DNA from: Pseudomonas frederiksbergensis
GTDB lineage: Bacteria > Pseudomonadota > Gammaproteobacteria > Pseudomonadales > Pseudomonadaceae
Direction: 5' to 3'
Assembly (NCBI RefSeq): GCF_003732275.1
Contig: NZ_MOBM01000038.1
Coordinates: forward strand, 124,001-188,000
Length of the DNA stretch: 64,000 nt
The translations under genes were made by a program, and so were the position numbers. How positions within the stretch are numbered: position 1 is the stretch's first letter; every line of letters starts with the position of its first letter. Under the pieces are notes generated by a model that was given only the letters and a program-made list of their open reading frames with translations, had not been told where the DNA came from and ran no database searches. Of this stretch, positions 37,185 through 46,187 are shown piece by piece.

Positions 37185-38207
37185 TCAGGCAGACTCGACC
37201 TGAAGGGCGACCCGTTCGCGGCATGGGCATTCGTCCATATAGCGGTGGGCTTCGACAAACTCGGAAAATGGGAACACCCGGGTCTTGAGCGGCAGCAGCA
37301 CACGGTCCGCGGTCAACTGGTTGATGTCACGCAGGGCACGTTGCAGTGCGGCCTGGTCCTGGATGATGCCCAGTTCTGGCTTGCCGGTGAAGTTACCGAT
37401 GCAATGCACGAAGAACTGAATGTTCTTCTGGAACGCCGCGCAGGCGGGGAATGGCGTCTGGTTACCCCCTTGCAGGCCATAGAGCACCAGGCTGCCGCGA
37501 GGCGCCAGCACATCGCCGAGCAGCGACATCTGCGGCCCGCCAAGGCCATCGAACACTACGTCCACACCGCGATTGTCGGTAATTTTGTTGATCCGCATGA
37601 GCAGATCTTCTTCCTCGGTAACGATGACCTTCTCGGCGCCGAGGGACAGCAGGTACTCACGCTCATCCGCGGTTTTAGTCGCAGCGATCACTCGCACACC
37701 GAGGGCTTTGCCCAGTTGCACGAACGACGGTCCGGCACAGTGACTGGCATCGGTCACCAGGGCAAATTGCCCGGGTTTTACTCGCGCCAGATCGGCGTAG
37801 GCAAAATAAGCGATCAATAGTGGCGTGTAGTGCACGCTGGCTTCGATCGGGCTGAGCACGTCCGGGTAGAGAGTCAGTGCCGAGCGCGGCAGAACGATCT
37901 GTTCGCCGTAGACCGGGTAATCGTTGGGACTCTCGGCCGGGAAGCTGGCGACCTTGTCACCAACAGCCAGGTCATCGACGCCTTCGCCGACCATCGTGAC
38001 CACGCCGGCCATTTCATGACCGAGGCCAGAAGGCAGACGAGCATGGGATGAAGCCAGGTTCTGGCGCCAGAGAATGTCGTACCAGCTGATGCCAATCGCT
38101 TCGACGCGCACCTGCACTTCGCCCGGCGCAGGCAGGGCTGCCGCATGCTCTTCGCATTTGAGCACCTCGGCCGGACCAAACTTGTGAAAACGGATCGTGC
38201 GGGACAT
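37185..38207 (-). CDS. Medium-chain oxidoreductase, quinone oxidoreductase/zinc-independent alcohol dehydrogenase type
   Basis: 340 residues from the ATG at 38205-38207 (GAGG at 6-base spacing). GroES-like domain with GEVQVRVEAIGISWYD and LGHEMAGVVTMVGEGVDDLAVGDKV, then a Rossmann domain (FALVTDASHCAGPSFVQLGKALGVRVIAATKT) in which the usual GxGxxG is loosened. Catalytic zinc ligands are not obvious. NADPH-dependent reductase of unknown substrate. Divergent from the LysR gene across about 270 bases, so probably its target. Confidence 0.82.
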   Translation of the reverse strand: MSRTIRFHKFGPAEVLKCEEHAAALPAPGEVQVRVEAIGISWYDILWRQNLASSHARLPSGLGHEMAGVVTMVGEGVDDLAVGDKVASFPAESPNDYPVYGEQIVLPRSALTLYPDVLSPIEASVHYTPLLIAYFAYADLARVKPGQFALVTDASHCAGPSFVQLGKALGVRVIAATKTADEREYLLSLGAEKVIVTEEEDLLMRINKITDNRGVDVVFDGLGGPQMSLLGDVLAPRGSLVLYGLQGGNQTPFPACAAFQKNIQFFVHCIGNFTGKPELGIIQDQAALQRALRDINQLTADRVLLPLKTRVFPFSEFVEAHRYMDECPCRERVALQVESA

Positions 38208-38475
38208 CGCAAACCTCGTCAAAGAAACCTCTAATGCCCTGAACTTTATCTGGGCTTTCTACCCAAGACCATCAGTGGCTATTAATAGTCGACATGCCTG
38301 TCATTGATTCCGCAGCGACGGCGACATCATCCAATGCCGTAAAAACCGAAGCAGCCTTTCAGAAAAAACTGAATTACCCTGTGCAGAGTACCAGCCTTTG
38401 CCCGTAAGATTCATGCCGGCCATTGTTCTCATATGGTCGCTCACGTCAAGTTTGCTGAATCTGCCAGGACTCCAG

Positions 38476-39390
38476 ATGAATCGTAATGACCTGCGTCGTG
38501 TCGACCTGAACCTGTTGATCGTTTTCGAAACACTGATGCACGAACGCAGCGTGACTCGCGCTGCGGAAAAACTGTTCCTCGGCCAACCGGCCATCAGCGC
38601 GGCGCTCTCGCGCCTGCGCGGGCTGTTCGATGACCCGCTCTTCGTGCGCACCGGCCGCAGCATGGAGCCTTCCGCCCGGGCGGTGGAAATCTTCGCCCTG
38701 CTCTCGCCGGCCCTGGATTCGATTTCCACCGCTGTCAGTCGTGCGGCGGAATTTGACCCGGCGACCAGCACCACGGTGTTCCGCATCGGCTTGTCGGACG
38801 ATGTTGAATTTGCGCTGCTGCCAATGCTGCTCAAACGGCTGCGCGCTGAATCGCCGGGGATCGTGCTGGTGGTGCGTCGGGCCAACTACATCCTGATGCC
38901 CAGCCTGCTGGCTTCGGGCGAGATCTCCATCGGCGTCAGCTACACCGCCGACCTGCCGGCCAACGCCAAGCGCAAAGTGCTGCGCCGCAGCATGCCGAAA
39001 CTGTTGCGAGCCGACACGGTGCCGGGGCCATTGAGCCTGGATGATTTCTGCGCCCGCCCCCACGCGTTGGTTTCGTTCGCGGGCGACCTGAGCGGCTTTA
39101 TAGATGAAGAGCTCGAGAAACTCGGCCGCAAACGGCATGTGGTGCTGGCTGTACCGCAGTTTAACGGGCTCAGTACGCTGATCAGTGGCACCGATATTGT
39201 CGCGACCGTGCCCGATTACACGGCTGAAGCGTTGACCGCGGCTGGCGGTGTACGCGCCGAAGATCCGCCGTTGCCGGTGCGCAGTTTTGAATTGCACATG
39301 GCTTGGCGCGGGTCGCAGGATAATGACCCGGGTGAGCGGTGGTTAAGGTCGCGGATTCAGATGTTCTTCGGCGATCCTGAGAGTCTTTAG
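38476..39390 (+). CDS. LysR-family transcriptional regulator
   Basis: 304 residues from the ATG at 38476 with AGGA six bases upstream. Winged helix at about 6-65 (LNLLIVFETLMHERSVTRAAEKLFLGQPAISAALSRLRGLFDDPLFVR) followed by a periplasmic-binding-like effector domain (RIGLSDDVEFALLPMLLKRL). The sequence pattern is of the NodD/SyrM-like group. Divergent from the oxidoreductase gene, the standard LysR arrangement. Confidence 0.9.
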   Translation: MNRNDLRRVDLNLLIVFETLMHERSVTRAAEKLFLGQPAISAALSRLRGLFDDPLFVRTGRSMEPSARAVEIFALLSPALDSISTAVSRAAEFDPATSTTVFRIGLSDDVEFALLPMLLKRLRAESPGIVLVVRRANYILMPSLLASGEISIGVSYTADLPANAKRKVLRRSMPKLLRADTVPGPLSLDDFCARPHALVSFAGDLSGFIDEELEKLGRKRHVVLAVPQFNGLSTLISGTDIVATVPDYTAEALTAAGGVRAEDPPLPVRSFELHMAWRGSQDNDPGERWLRSRIQMFFGDPESL

Positions 39391-39937
39391 GTTTCGTCGG
39401 GCAGGCTGTTTAGCTGATCATTTCTGGCTTTTCATAGACCATGGAGATCTACACACTTCCAGAGGATGAGATACCTGGGGGCATATCGGAGGGCATGCTT
39501 TGGGGACGTTGAAACAGATGCCCCCAGTTCAAGGTCCAACACTCCCTTCGCGAAATATCACTCGCGGCTGTCCCCAGCCGCCGTAGAGCGCTATACAGCT
39601 ACCTCAGTTGATGATCGACGGAGCGTTCTCAGTCATCAGATCGGAGGCTAGATCTTAGCCCGCAATCGTCATTTTCAGGTAATGAATGGCGGATACGCGT
39701 TTCACCTACATTCTCATTGAGCCATTTCCCAACAACCGGATGAGGCATGTCGACGATAAGGGCACTCACAGAGTTTCACAGCTTCGCCCACGAAAAGCAT
39801 TCCATCCGGAACAAGGTCTACAAGATTAGCGTTCGGCGTGTAGCATCCCCTCTTCCGTCAGGTAGCACCAAAGAATGCCAAGTCAGGTGTTTCGTACCAC
39901 CAGTGGCTCCCACTTCTCGTCCAAGCGAAGTTTCTGG
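39391..39937. other. Intergenic stretch with a spaced inverted repeat
   Basis: About 550 bases with no convincing gene. A perfect 10-base inverted repeat CTGGGGGCAT...ATGCCCCCAG occupies 39475-39484 and 39518-39527 with a 33-base centre. The plus-strand frame at 39747-40064 overlaps the end of the next gene and has no ribosome site. This marks the left edge of a small accessory patch. Confidence 0.5.
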
Positions 39938-40939
39938 TTACTCATGGATTAATTCCCACCGAGGCATGTTGCCCTGCTGCCGTCCCCCCCTGGAACACCA
40001 ATCGTCCAAGCTGGTAGGCAACGAGACCATCCGGTACTCGTTTGGCGCAAGCGTGACTTTGTAGACTGGTATATCGATGCCTCTGCAGATCTTCAAGATC
40101 TCGAGCGCATCAGCATCTGGGATTTTGGCCCCTAGATGAACGGCCTTGAGGGGCGCGGGAAAGTTGGAGCCTTTCACCTCTCTATCGCCATCTGGAACTA
40201 CCCAGCGCCACTCACGCTCGTACTGCCAGTCGACAGCCTTGCACAACGATGCAGCAATGCCAAAAAGAGCGTTGTAGTCTTTGCCCAAGTTGTGGGCTCT
40301 GAGGATCGGGGTGACGTCGAACAGCTTGTCTGTATAGGCAACCGGCCATAGCGTGAGGGTGGGAAGCTCATTCCGATGGAGCCTTGTGAAGTCGTACTCC
40401 ATGGCAAAGCCGGTGTGGTTGTGGCCATAGTGACTCCACATCAGCACCGAATCCACACGCGCACTTAGGCTGCAGATTTTGTAGCTGGTTTTGAGCTGAT
40501 CAATGAGGGTCGGGAGCTGCCCGGCCTGGTGATTCGGCGCCAAAACCTCTACTTCATGGAGCCATTGATCCACGTTCAGGCGGGGTGGCTCCTGAGCCGA
40601 TGCCAGTGCTACTACCGCTGCAATGGGGTCATCGGAGGCCAGAGCAGTGACGACCTGATCATCGCTGAAGCTCAGTTCATCGAGTTTTTTCCAAGCAGCG
40701 AGCTTCCGGTAATCAATCCAGAACGCCGTGTCGTATGGGTCGTTGAACTCATTGGCGACGCCCAGATAGAGGGTTTTCTCAGCCAAATTTTTGAATGCGT
40801 ACTCGCCGCATTTTCTGATTTTGAAAAGCCGATTGGGCGTGTGCAGAATTTTCCCGTTGACTAGCTTCGGGATGTCCATATCACCGATAGTGGCCGACGA
40901 AATGTTCTCAATGAAATCTCTTACCCATTCCCTATCCAC
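39938..40939 (-). CDS. DUF2971 family protein
   Basis: 333 residues if started at the GTG at 40937-40939, which has AAGGA six bases upstream. The family signature is clear: LFKIRKCGEYAFKNLAEKTLYLGVANEFNDPYD at about 35-68, then SYKICSLSARVDSVLMWSHYGHNHTGFAMEYD around 165-197 and WQYEREWRW near 252. DUF2971 proteins are widespread in mobile or defence-related neighbourhoods but lack an assigned activity. No partner toxin or antitoxin is obvious. Confidence 0.75.
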   Translation of the reverse strand: MDREWVRDFIENISSATIGDMDIPKLVNGKILHTPNRLFKIRKCGEYAFKNLAEKTLYLGVANEFNDPYDTAFWIDYRKLAAWKKLDELSFSDDQVVTALASDDPIAAVVALASAQEPPRLNVDQWLHEVEVLAPNHQAGQLPTLIDQLKTSYKICSLSARVDSVLMWSHYGHNHTGFAMEYDFTRLHRNELPTLTLWPVAYTDKLFDVTPILRAHNLGKDYNALFGIAASLCKAVDWQYEREWRWVVPDGDREVKGSNFPAPLKAVHLGAKIPDADALEILKICRGIDIPVYKVTLAPNEYRMVSLPTSLDDWCSRGGRQQGNMPRWELIHE

Positions 40940-40962
40940 ACGAATTCCTTTGGCTATGTGCT

Positions 40963-41316
40963 GTGCTGATGCCGGAGAAATTACCACACCTAGAACCCCA
41001 GTTTGCCTACGCTGCCAGCATCCTTAGCAGCTTGTCACAATCATCAAAACTGAATGATGAATGTCTTTCCCGCCTTGGTGGCAGTTCTTCGAACCTCAAG
41101 GATGTGACCGGAAAGCTAATGGCGTTGGGACAAGCCATAGGCGGTTCGAGCATGAGTGATGAAGTAATCAAAGGTGAGATGGCTGGCTACGTTTTTGAGA
41201 ACGTGGAAACCGCTACTTATGCGGTGCTGATTTCAGCAGCGGATGCCCCCTTGCGATGCAAGCCAGAGCAGTCTGCGAGCAAATTCAGTTTGGCCTTAAC
41301 GTGCAGCGAACGCTGA
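40963..41316 (+). CDS. Possible hypothetical protein or fragment
   Basis: A 117-codon plus-strand frame with an in-frame ATG at 40969 reads LEPQFAYAASILSSLSQSSK, then SSSNLKDVTGKLMALGQAIG and GEMAGYVFENVETATYAVL, which is globular-looking. There is no ribosome site. It may be a remnant of a longer gene or a small protein divergent from the DUF2971 gene. Unrecognised. Confidence 0.3.
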   Translation: MLMPEKLPHLEPQFAYAASILSSLSQSSKLNDECLSRLGGSSSNLKDVTGKLMALGQAIGGSSMSDEVIKGEMAGYVFENVETATYAVLISAADAPLRCKPEQSASKFSLALTCSER

Positions 41317-41385
41317 ATGCCGCTCAGTGGCTGTACTAGCCCCCATAGATGTTTGCCCTCGGCAGAGTGCTCCCACTTTCCTGAG

Positions 41386-41886
41386 CTATTTACTGGCGGC
41401 TGCTTGCTTTGGATCTTTCAAAGTCTCTTCGCCCAACGCCAGCATCACGCTAAGTAAAGTGAGACTGAAAACCATGACAAGCGTACGAGTTACATTCTCA
41501 GCGCTCAACGAGTCCGGTTCGACCCAGTGCCAAACCGTTAAGAATCCCAGTATCGCTCCTAGACCCGTTCTGCCTGCTGTCAAAAAACTTCCACCAATGT
41601 CACCTAAAAAAAGATGCACAGCGTCGAGCCAACGCTGATACCGAGCGGACATGAACCTCCACTTGTATTTAACGATTGCAGCCACCGCGAATGCTAAACA
41701 CAGCCACGCGTAGTAGCCCATCAAAAAAGGGGCGGCGAGTAAAAGGTCTAGCATTGCCTTGAACTGTGCTGACGACTCTGAATTTAACAAAACTGGCACT
41801 CCTCCCAATGCGAAGGCGAGTGCCAGCTCCCGGGATGCCCTAGCAACAACGTGCAATTTTGGACGTGTTTTTTTAACCTTGAACAT
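41386..41886 (-). CDS. Hypothetical membrane protein
   Basis: 166 residues from the ATG at 41884-41886, which has GAGGA five bases upstream (an upstream ATG at 41898 is the alternative). A basic N-terminus is followed by three or four hydrophobic segments: ELALAFALGGVPVLL, PFLMGYYAWLCLAFAVAAIV, AGRTGLGAILGFLTVW and TLVMVFSLTLLSVMLAL. No domain recognised. Part of the 39-42 kb accessory patch. Confidence 0.55.
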   Translation of the reverse strand: MFKVKKTRPKLHVVARASRELALAFALGGVPVLLNSESSAQFKAMLDLLLAAPFLMGYYAWLCLAFAVAAIVKYKWRFMSARYQRWLDAVHLFLGDIGGSFLTAGRTGLGAILGFLTVWHWVEPDSLSAENVTRTLVMVFSLTLLSVMLALGEETLKDPKQAAASK

Positions 41887-42071
41887 ATCAATCCTCATCG
41901 TGCGTACTCGTTGGATCCGCGCTGGCTTTGCTCGGAGCAGCAACGATTAATGAAGACAACGAAAGCATGTGCAGGTCTCCCTTACAACTCGATAGTCGAA
42001 GCCCTACCTAGAGATAGCTGGCGGTAGGGCTTCCCGGAGGTCAGTTGACGTAACCCTGTTGGCTGACGCGC

Positions 42072-43295
42072 CTATTTCCACCAATACTCAAGCTGCACAC
42101 CAACGTTCGAGCCATGCAAGGCGTTACCAAATGCACCTGTATCCGAAAGCGCTGACCCGGCGGCCATTTGATTCGCTGCGCGTTGGGCCGCTTCGTTCCA
42201 GGACGCATAGGTGTAATACAGACGAAGCTCTGGACGATTCCAGTAGCCAGGCCCTGCAGGAGACCAAGTTGGCGCAATGGTGAATTTCGTCAGTTTGCGC
42301 GTCCCACCGGGAGCCTCCACTTGGTCTCGGCCAATCTCAGTGCTCAATTTGAATTGATCAGTGAACGCATAGACCGGACGTACCCCCACAGAAAGCCAGT
42401 TTTGGTCATCCCCATCTGTACGTTTGTCCTTTTGGTAAACCACCTGGAACTGCCCACTGAATCGCGGAGTCATTTGCCAGTCGAAGTACTCCACAACGCG
42501 CCAACTCTGGTTGCTGTTGTCCAAGGTTGGGTCGCCGGTGTAACTCAAAGCCGTTCCCGGGCCTCGTCCGTACTGCACCGCGAAAGTATTGAGCCCTCCA
42601 AGAAAGCCTTTCTGCTTGTGTTGCGCGATGGCCGACCAACCACTGTGGGAGTCATCATCCTTGCTATCTGGCTTGTCGAGAAAGCTCACGCCCAGTTGCA
42701 CACCACCGCCGGGGTTGGTATCGAAGCCACTGACGGTGAAATCGTGGCGGTTGATGTAGTCCTCTTGGAACAGGTTGTCTTTGCGCGAAAAAACGTAGCT
42801 GTACTTGAGATCACCGATACCTACTTGATCAAAGCCGAAACCATTCGAACTCTGGTTCCAATAGAAGTAGTCACTCATTTCGATGCTGTTTCGATTGTAG
42901 TAACGGCGGCCCGCCCAAAAGGATCCTCCGTTAAGAGCGGGCATTTTGCTCCACTCAGCGTACATCTGATTCATTCGTGCAAAGCCATAGTCCCCCGTAA
43001 ACTTTGGAGTATGGCCGTACTGGTTGTACAACTGAGCCATACCTTCGACGCTAATGGCGGAGCCATCATCGAGCTTGAGAAGATCTTGCCGCAGATCAAG
43101 TTCAAAGTACTGTTCGCACTCATTACCCAACCGATACTTAGATTGCGCTCCCGGAAGCTGAAAGCAAGATTGACGGCCGCCCTGCAGGGCGTTACCTGTA
43201 CCAGTACGAAGATAGCCGCTGAAATCCAGCGCATTTGCAGATAGGGGCATCGCTACAGCCACACCTACACTCCAGAAAACAGTCTTGAACGTCAT
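42072..43295 (-). CDS. LamB-family carbohydrate porin
   Basis: 407 residues from the ATG at 43293-43295 (GGAG upstream). Signal peptide (FWSVGVAVAMPLSANA, cleavage before LDFSGYL). The LamB/maltoporin hallmarks are present: DFSGYLRTG near the mature start, CFQLPGAQSKYRLGNECEQYFEL with the paired cysteines, NGGSFWAGRRYYNRN and YYTYASWNEAA near the end; terminal residue is not aromatic but preceded by LEYWWK. An 18-strand sugar-specific outer-membrane channel. Last gene of the minus-strand ABC cluster (about 200 bases after the permease), so it should admit that cluster's substrate. Confidence 0.88.
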   Translation of the reverse strand: MTFKTVFWSVGVAVAMPLSANALDFSGYLRTGTGNALQGGRQSCFQLPGAQSKYRLGNECEQYFELDLRQDLLKLDDGSAISVEGMAQLYNQYGHTPKFTGDYGFARMNQMYAEWSKMPALNGGSFWAGRRYYNRNSIEMSDYFYWNQSSNGFGFDQVGIGDLKYSYVFSRKDNLFQEDYINRHDFTVSGFDTNPGGGVQLGVSFLDKPDSKDDDSHSGWSAIAQHKQKGFLGGLNTFAVQYGRGPGTALSYTGDPTLDNSNQSWRVVEYFDWQMTPRFSGQFQVVYQKDKRTDGDDQNWLSVGVRPVYAFTDQFKLSTEIGRDQVEAPGGTRKLTKFTIAPTWSPAGPGYWNRPELRLYYTYASWNEAAQRAANQMAAGSALSDTGAFGNALHGSNVGVQLEYWWK

Positions 43296-43499
43296 ATTGC
43301 GTCTCCACTTCTTATTTTTATTGGGCACAGCCGAACCCTGCCCGGAAGATTCCTCTTCCAGCGACGTGGTCTTTTCTTAAGTTTGGGTAGTGCGTTTACA
43401 GCCTGGAGCCAACCTTGCGATGTCGATCGGGAAAGACACCCACAGATACGGCTCCAGTGTGACGATTACAAGATCACCTTCTCCGGTGCTTCAGCCAAA

Positions 43500-44501
43500 T
43501 CATGATTTGCCTCTGGATTTGGCATATGTATCGAAACCAACCGCCAGAACAATGATGATTCCAATGACCACTTGCTGGTAGTACGCGGACACGTTCATGA
43601 TCACGAGGCCATTGATGAGCACGCCGATGAGCAACGCTCCGACAATCGTGCCGCCGACTCCGCCTAAACCACCAAACAGACTGGTACCACCGATCACCAC
43701 TGAAGCGATAATGCGCAGTTCGTAACCCGTGCCGGCAACTGCCTCAGCCGATCCAAGTCGGGCAGAGAGCAGGAATCCAGCCAGCCCTGCGAGGAAGCCG
43801 GTGATTACATAAACACTCAGAACAACGGATTGAACACTTAAGCCTGAGAGTCGCGCTGCTTCGGGGTTACCGCCAACAGCATAAACCTGCCGGCCATATC
43901 GGGTGTAGCGCAGAGCGATGTATCCCACTAGAGCGACAACCAGAAAGACCAGGACAGGTACCGGTACGCCCAGTACGTCCCCTCTTCCCCACCAGCGGAA
44001 GGCTTCATTGAAACCGCTCACAGGCGCGCCATCATTCACAATGAGTGTCGCACCGCGCCATACGGTCAAACCGCCAAGCGTCACAATGAATGCGGGTACG
44101 CCGAACCGAGTCACCACCTTGCCATGGAGGTAGCCCGCCATAGTGCCGACAGCACACGCTGCGAGCATTGCAACGAGCCACCCCATGAAGAAGTCGCCGC
44201 CCAGTGCCTGCATCAAAAATGCACCGCTGATGGCTGCGAATGCGAGCAGCGACCCCACTGCAAGATCGATTCCCCCGGTGAGAATCACATAGGTCATTCC
44301 CACACCAATGATCCCGTAGATCGACACTTCGGTAAGAATGTTTTTGATGTTTCGCGCCGACAAGAACATTGGGTTGTATAGGGTGAAAATGACGATAAGT
44401 GCGACAAGAAACAACAACACGCCATACTTCTCAAAGAACCCGACTATCTCAATCTTTTTCCGGCGTTCCACGACTGATTCACTCGATGCTGGCTTGATCA
44501 T
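43500..44501 (-). CDS. RbsC-type sugar ABC transporter permease
   Basis: 333 residues, eight to ten membrane segments. Family patterns NILTEVSIYGIIGVGMTYVILTGGIDLAVGS (about 55-85) and YAVGGNPEAARLSGLSV at about 206-222 identify the carbohydrate uptake transporter-2 (ribose/xylose/inositol) family. Couples with the ATPase upstream (37-base gap). The substrate cannot be told from this subunit. Confidence 0.9.
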   Translation of the reverse strand: MIKPASSESVVERRKKIEIVGFFEKYGVLLFLVALIVIFTLYNPMFLSARNIKNILTEVSIYGIIGVGMTYVILTGGIDLAVGSLLAFAAISGAFLMQALGGDFFMGWLVAMLAACAVGTMAGYLHGKVVTRFGVPAFIVTLGGLTVWRGATLIVNDGAPVSGFNEAFRWWGRGDVLGVPVPVLVFLVVALVGYIALRYTRYGRQVYAVGGNPEAARLSGLSVQSVVLSVYVITGFLAGLAGFLLSARLGSAEAVAGTGYELRIIASVVIGGTSLFGGLGGVGGTIVGALLIGVLINGLVIMNVSAYYQQVVIGIIIVLAVGFDTYAKSRGKS

Positions 44502-44538
44502 TTTTATTTACTCGATAGACGATGCGGGTGCGACCCGT

Positions 44539-46101
44539 TCAGGCCACGCCTTGCTGCGAAAACGATGAACTCACTCCTTGAGCCATACGCGCCATGAGAA
44601 GCTCTTCAGTAGCCTCATCAGCGGAGACAATTCCGGTTATTTGTCCTTCACGGAACGTGACAATCCTGTCGCTGACCGCCATGACTTCAGGCAATTCGGA
44701 GGAAATGACGATTACGGCTATGCCGGCGCGGGCCATGTCGAACAGAAGTTGATGAACTTCCGCCTTGGCCCCTACATCGATGCCGCGCGTTGGCTCATCG
44801 ACGATGAGCACCTTCGGCTTGAGGGCCATGCATCGGGCCAAGATCACTTTCTGCTGGTTGCCACCAGACAAGGTTCCAATGGCCACGCTGTCGTTAGGCA
44901 TCTTGATGCGCAGTCGCTTCTGGTAGTCCTGGATGAGCTGGGTTTCAGCCCGGTCATCGATAAACATGCCCCAACGCTGCAATCCGCCCAGACTCGGCAA
45001 ACTCATATTCCAACGGATTGAGTGGCTCAAAAAGCAGGCCTGTTGCTTCCTGTCCTCCGGAACAAGCGCAACGCCAGCGGCGATACCTTCTCTGGGAGAT
45101 TTGAACGGAGAGACTTGGCGCCCATTGACGTAGATCATCCCTTCATCGCATCCGTCGGCACCGAAAATCACGCGAGCCAACTCAGTGCGGCCTGCCCCCA
45201 CCAGCCCAGCGAAACCAACAATTTCCCCCGCCCGTACATCGACGGACATGTCAAGCAATGGCGTCGCATGAAGACTCCGTCCTCCACCAGCGGCTGTCCT
45301 GGAAACACTTTGCACCTTCAGCATCACCTCACCTGGTGCTCCCGTGAGCGGTTTGCGGACAAACTCCACGTCCCGGCCAACCATCAGTCGAACAATGTCA
45401 TCAACACTAACGTCGCAAACGTCGCCAGAGGTGATGTAGGCTCCGTCGCGAAAAATGGTATAGCGATCACAACAAGCCTTCACTTCGTTGAGCTTGTGCG
45501 ACACATAGATGATGCTGATCCCTTTAGCCTTCAAATCTGCAATGATTTCGTGCAGCTTGTCGACTTCACGGCCACTGAGCGCAGCAGTAGGTTCATCCAT
45601 GATGATGAGCTTTGCATTCATGGTGAGCGCCTTGGCGATCTCGACCATTTGCTGCTCTGCCACGCTCAGCTTGCGAACCATCGTCCTTGGCGTAATGTGC
45701 AGACCAAGATCGTCCAGAACATGCTGCGCGTCACTGAACATCTGCTTCCAGTCAACGAAACCATGTCGTAGTGGTTCACGACCGAGGTACATATTTTCGG
45801 CGACTGACATGTCGGCGATAAGATTGAATTCCTGGTAGATCGTAATGATGCCTACCTCCTGGCGACGTATGGGGGTGTCATGCTCCCCAAGCACGTGACC
45901 ATTGAATTCAAGTGAGCCTTGACCAGCATCCGCAGGCTGAGCCCCGGCCAGGATCTTTAGAATGGTGGACTTGCCAGCCCCGTTTTCACCCAGCAAAGCA
46001 TGGGCTTCACCTTTCCCGACTTCGAGCTGTACGCCGTTGAGCGCGACGACACCCGGAAAGGTTTTCTTGATATTGCGAACTTGCAGCAGCCTATCGTTCA
46101 T
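44539..46101 (-). CDS. RbsA-type double-ATPase of a sugar ABC transporter
   Basis: 520 residues with two fused nucleotide-binding domains, as in RbsA/MglA. N-terminal Walker A GENGAGKST (38-46), signature LSVAEQQMVEI, Walker B LIIMDEPTAAL. The second half has the degenerate Walker A GLVGAGRTELARV and an intact LSGGNQQKVILARC and LIVDEPTRGIDVG. Drives a CUT2 importer. A short stem-loop precedes it (46136-46158). Confidence 0.92.
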   Translation of the reverse strand: MNDRLLQVRNIKKTFPGVVALNGVQLEVGKGEAHALLGENGAGKSTILKILAGAQPADAGQGSLEFNGHVLGEHDTPIRRQEVGIITIYQEFNLIADMSVAENMYLGREPLRHGFVDWKQMFSDAQHVLDDLGLHITPRTMVRKLSVAEQQMVEIAKALTMNAKLIIMDEPTAALSGREVDKLHEIIADLKAKGISIIYVSHKLNEVKACCDRYTIFRDGAYITSGDVCDVSVDDIVRLMVGRDVEFVRKPLTGAPGEVMLKVQSVSRTAAGGGRSLHATPLLDMSVDVRAGEIVGFAGLVGAGRTELARVIFGADGCDEGMIYVNGRQVSPFKSPREGIAAGVALVPEDRKQQACFLSHSIRWNMSLPSLGGLQRWGMFIDDRAETQLIQDYQKRLRIKMPNDSVAIGTLSGGNQQKVILARCMALKPKVLIVDEPTRGIDVGAKAEVHQLLFDMARAGIAVIVISSELPEVMAVSDRIVTFREGQITGIVSADEATEELLMARMAQGVSSSFSQQGVA

Positions 46102-46135
46102 CTCGATGCCTCCCAGCTCTGGATTCGCTAGACAC

Positions 46136-46158
46136 GGGAGGAAGCATTGCTCCCTCCC
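46136..46158. promoter_or_regulatory. Intercistronic stem-loop between binding-protein and ATPase genes
   Basis: GGGAGG-A-AGC, loop ATT, GCT-C-CCTCCC: a nine-pair stem with one A-C mismatch. It lies in the 86-base gap between the second binding protein and the ATPase. Such hairpins often protect the binding-protein mRNA and lower downstream expression; here that is inference. Confidence 0.5.
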
Positions 46159-46187
46159 CCATCACCTTCAAAAGGTGAACCCATGGA

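Noticed and set aside
42072..43295. OprD-type porin
   Set aside because: First impression from genus context; the paired-cysteine CFQLPGAQSKYRLGNEC region and WAGRRYYNR are LamB-family features, not OprD.
43344..43359. Small stem GGAAGA-TTCC-TCTTCC between permease and porin genes
   Set aside because: Six base pairs only, no T-run; too weak to call a terminator.
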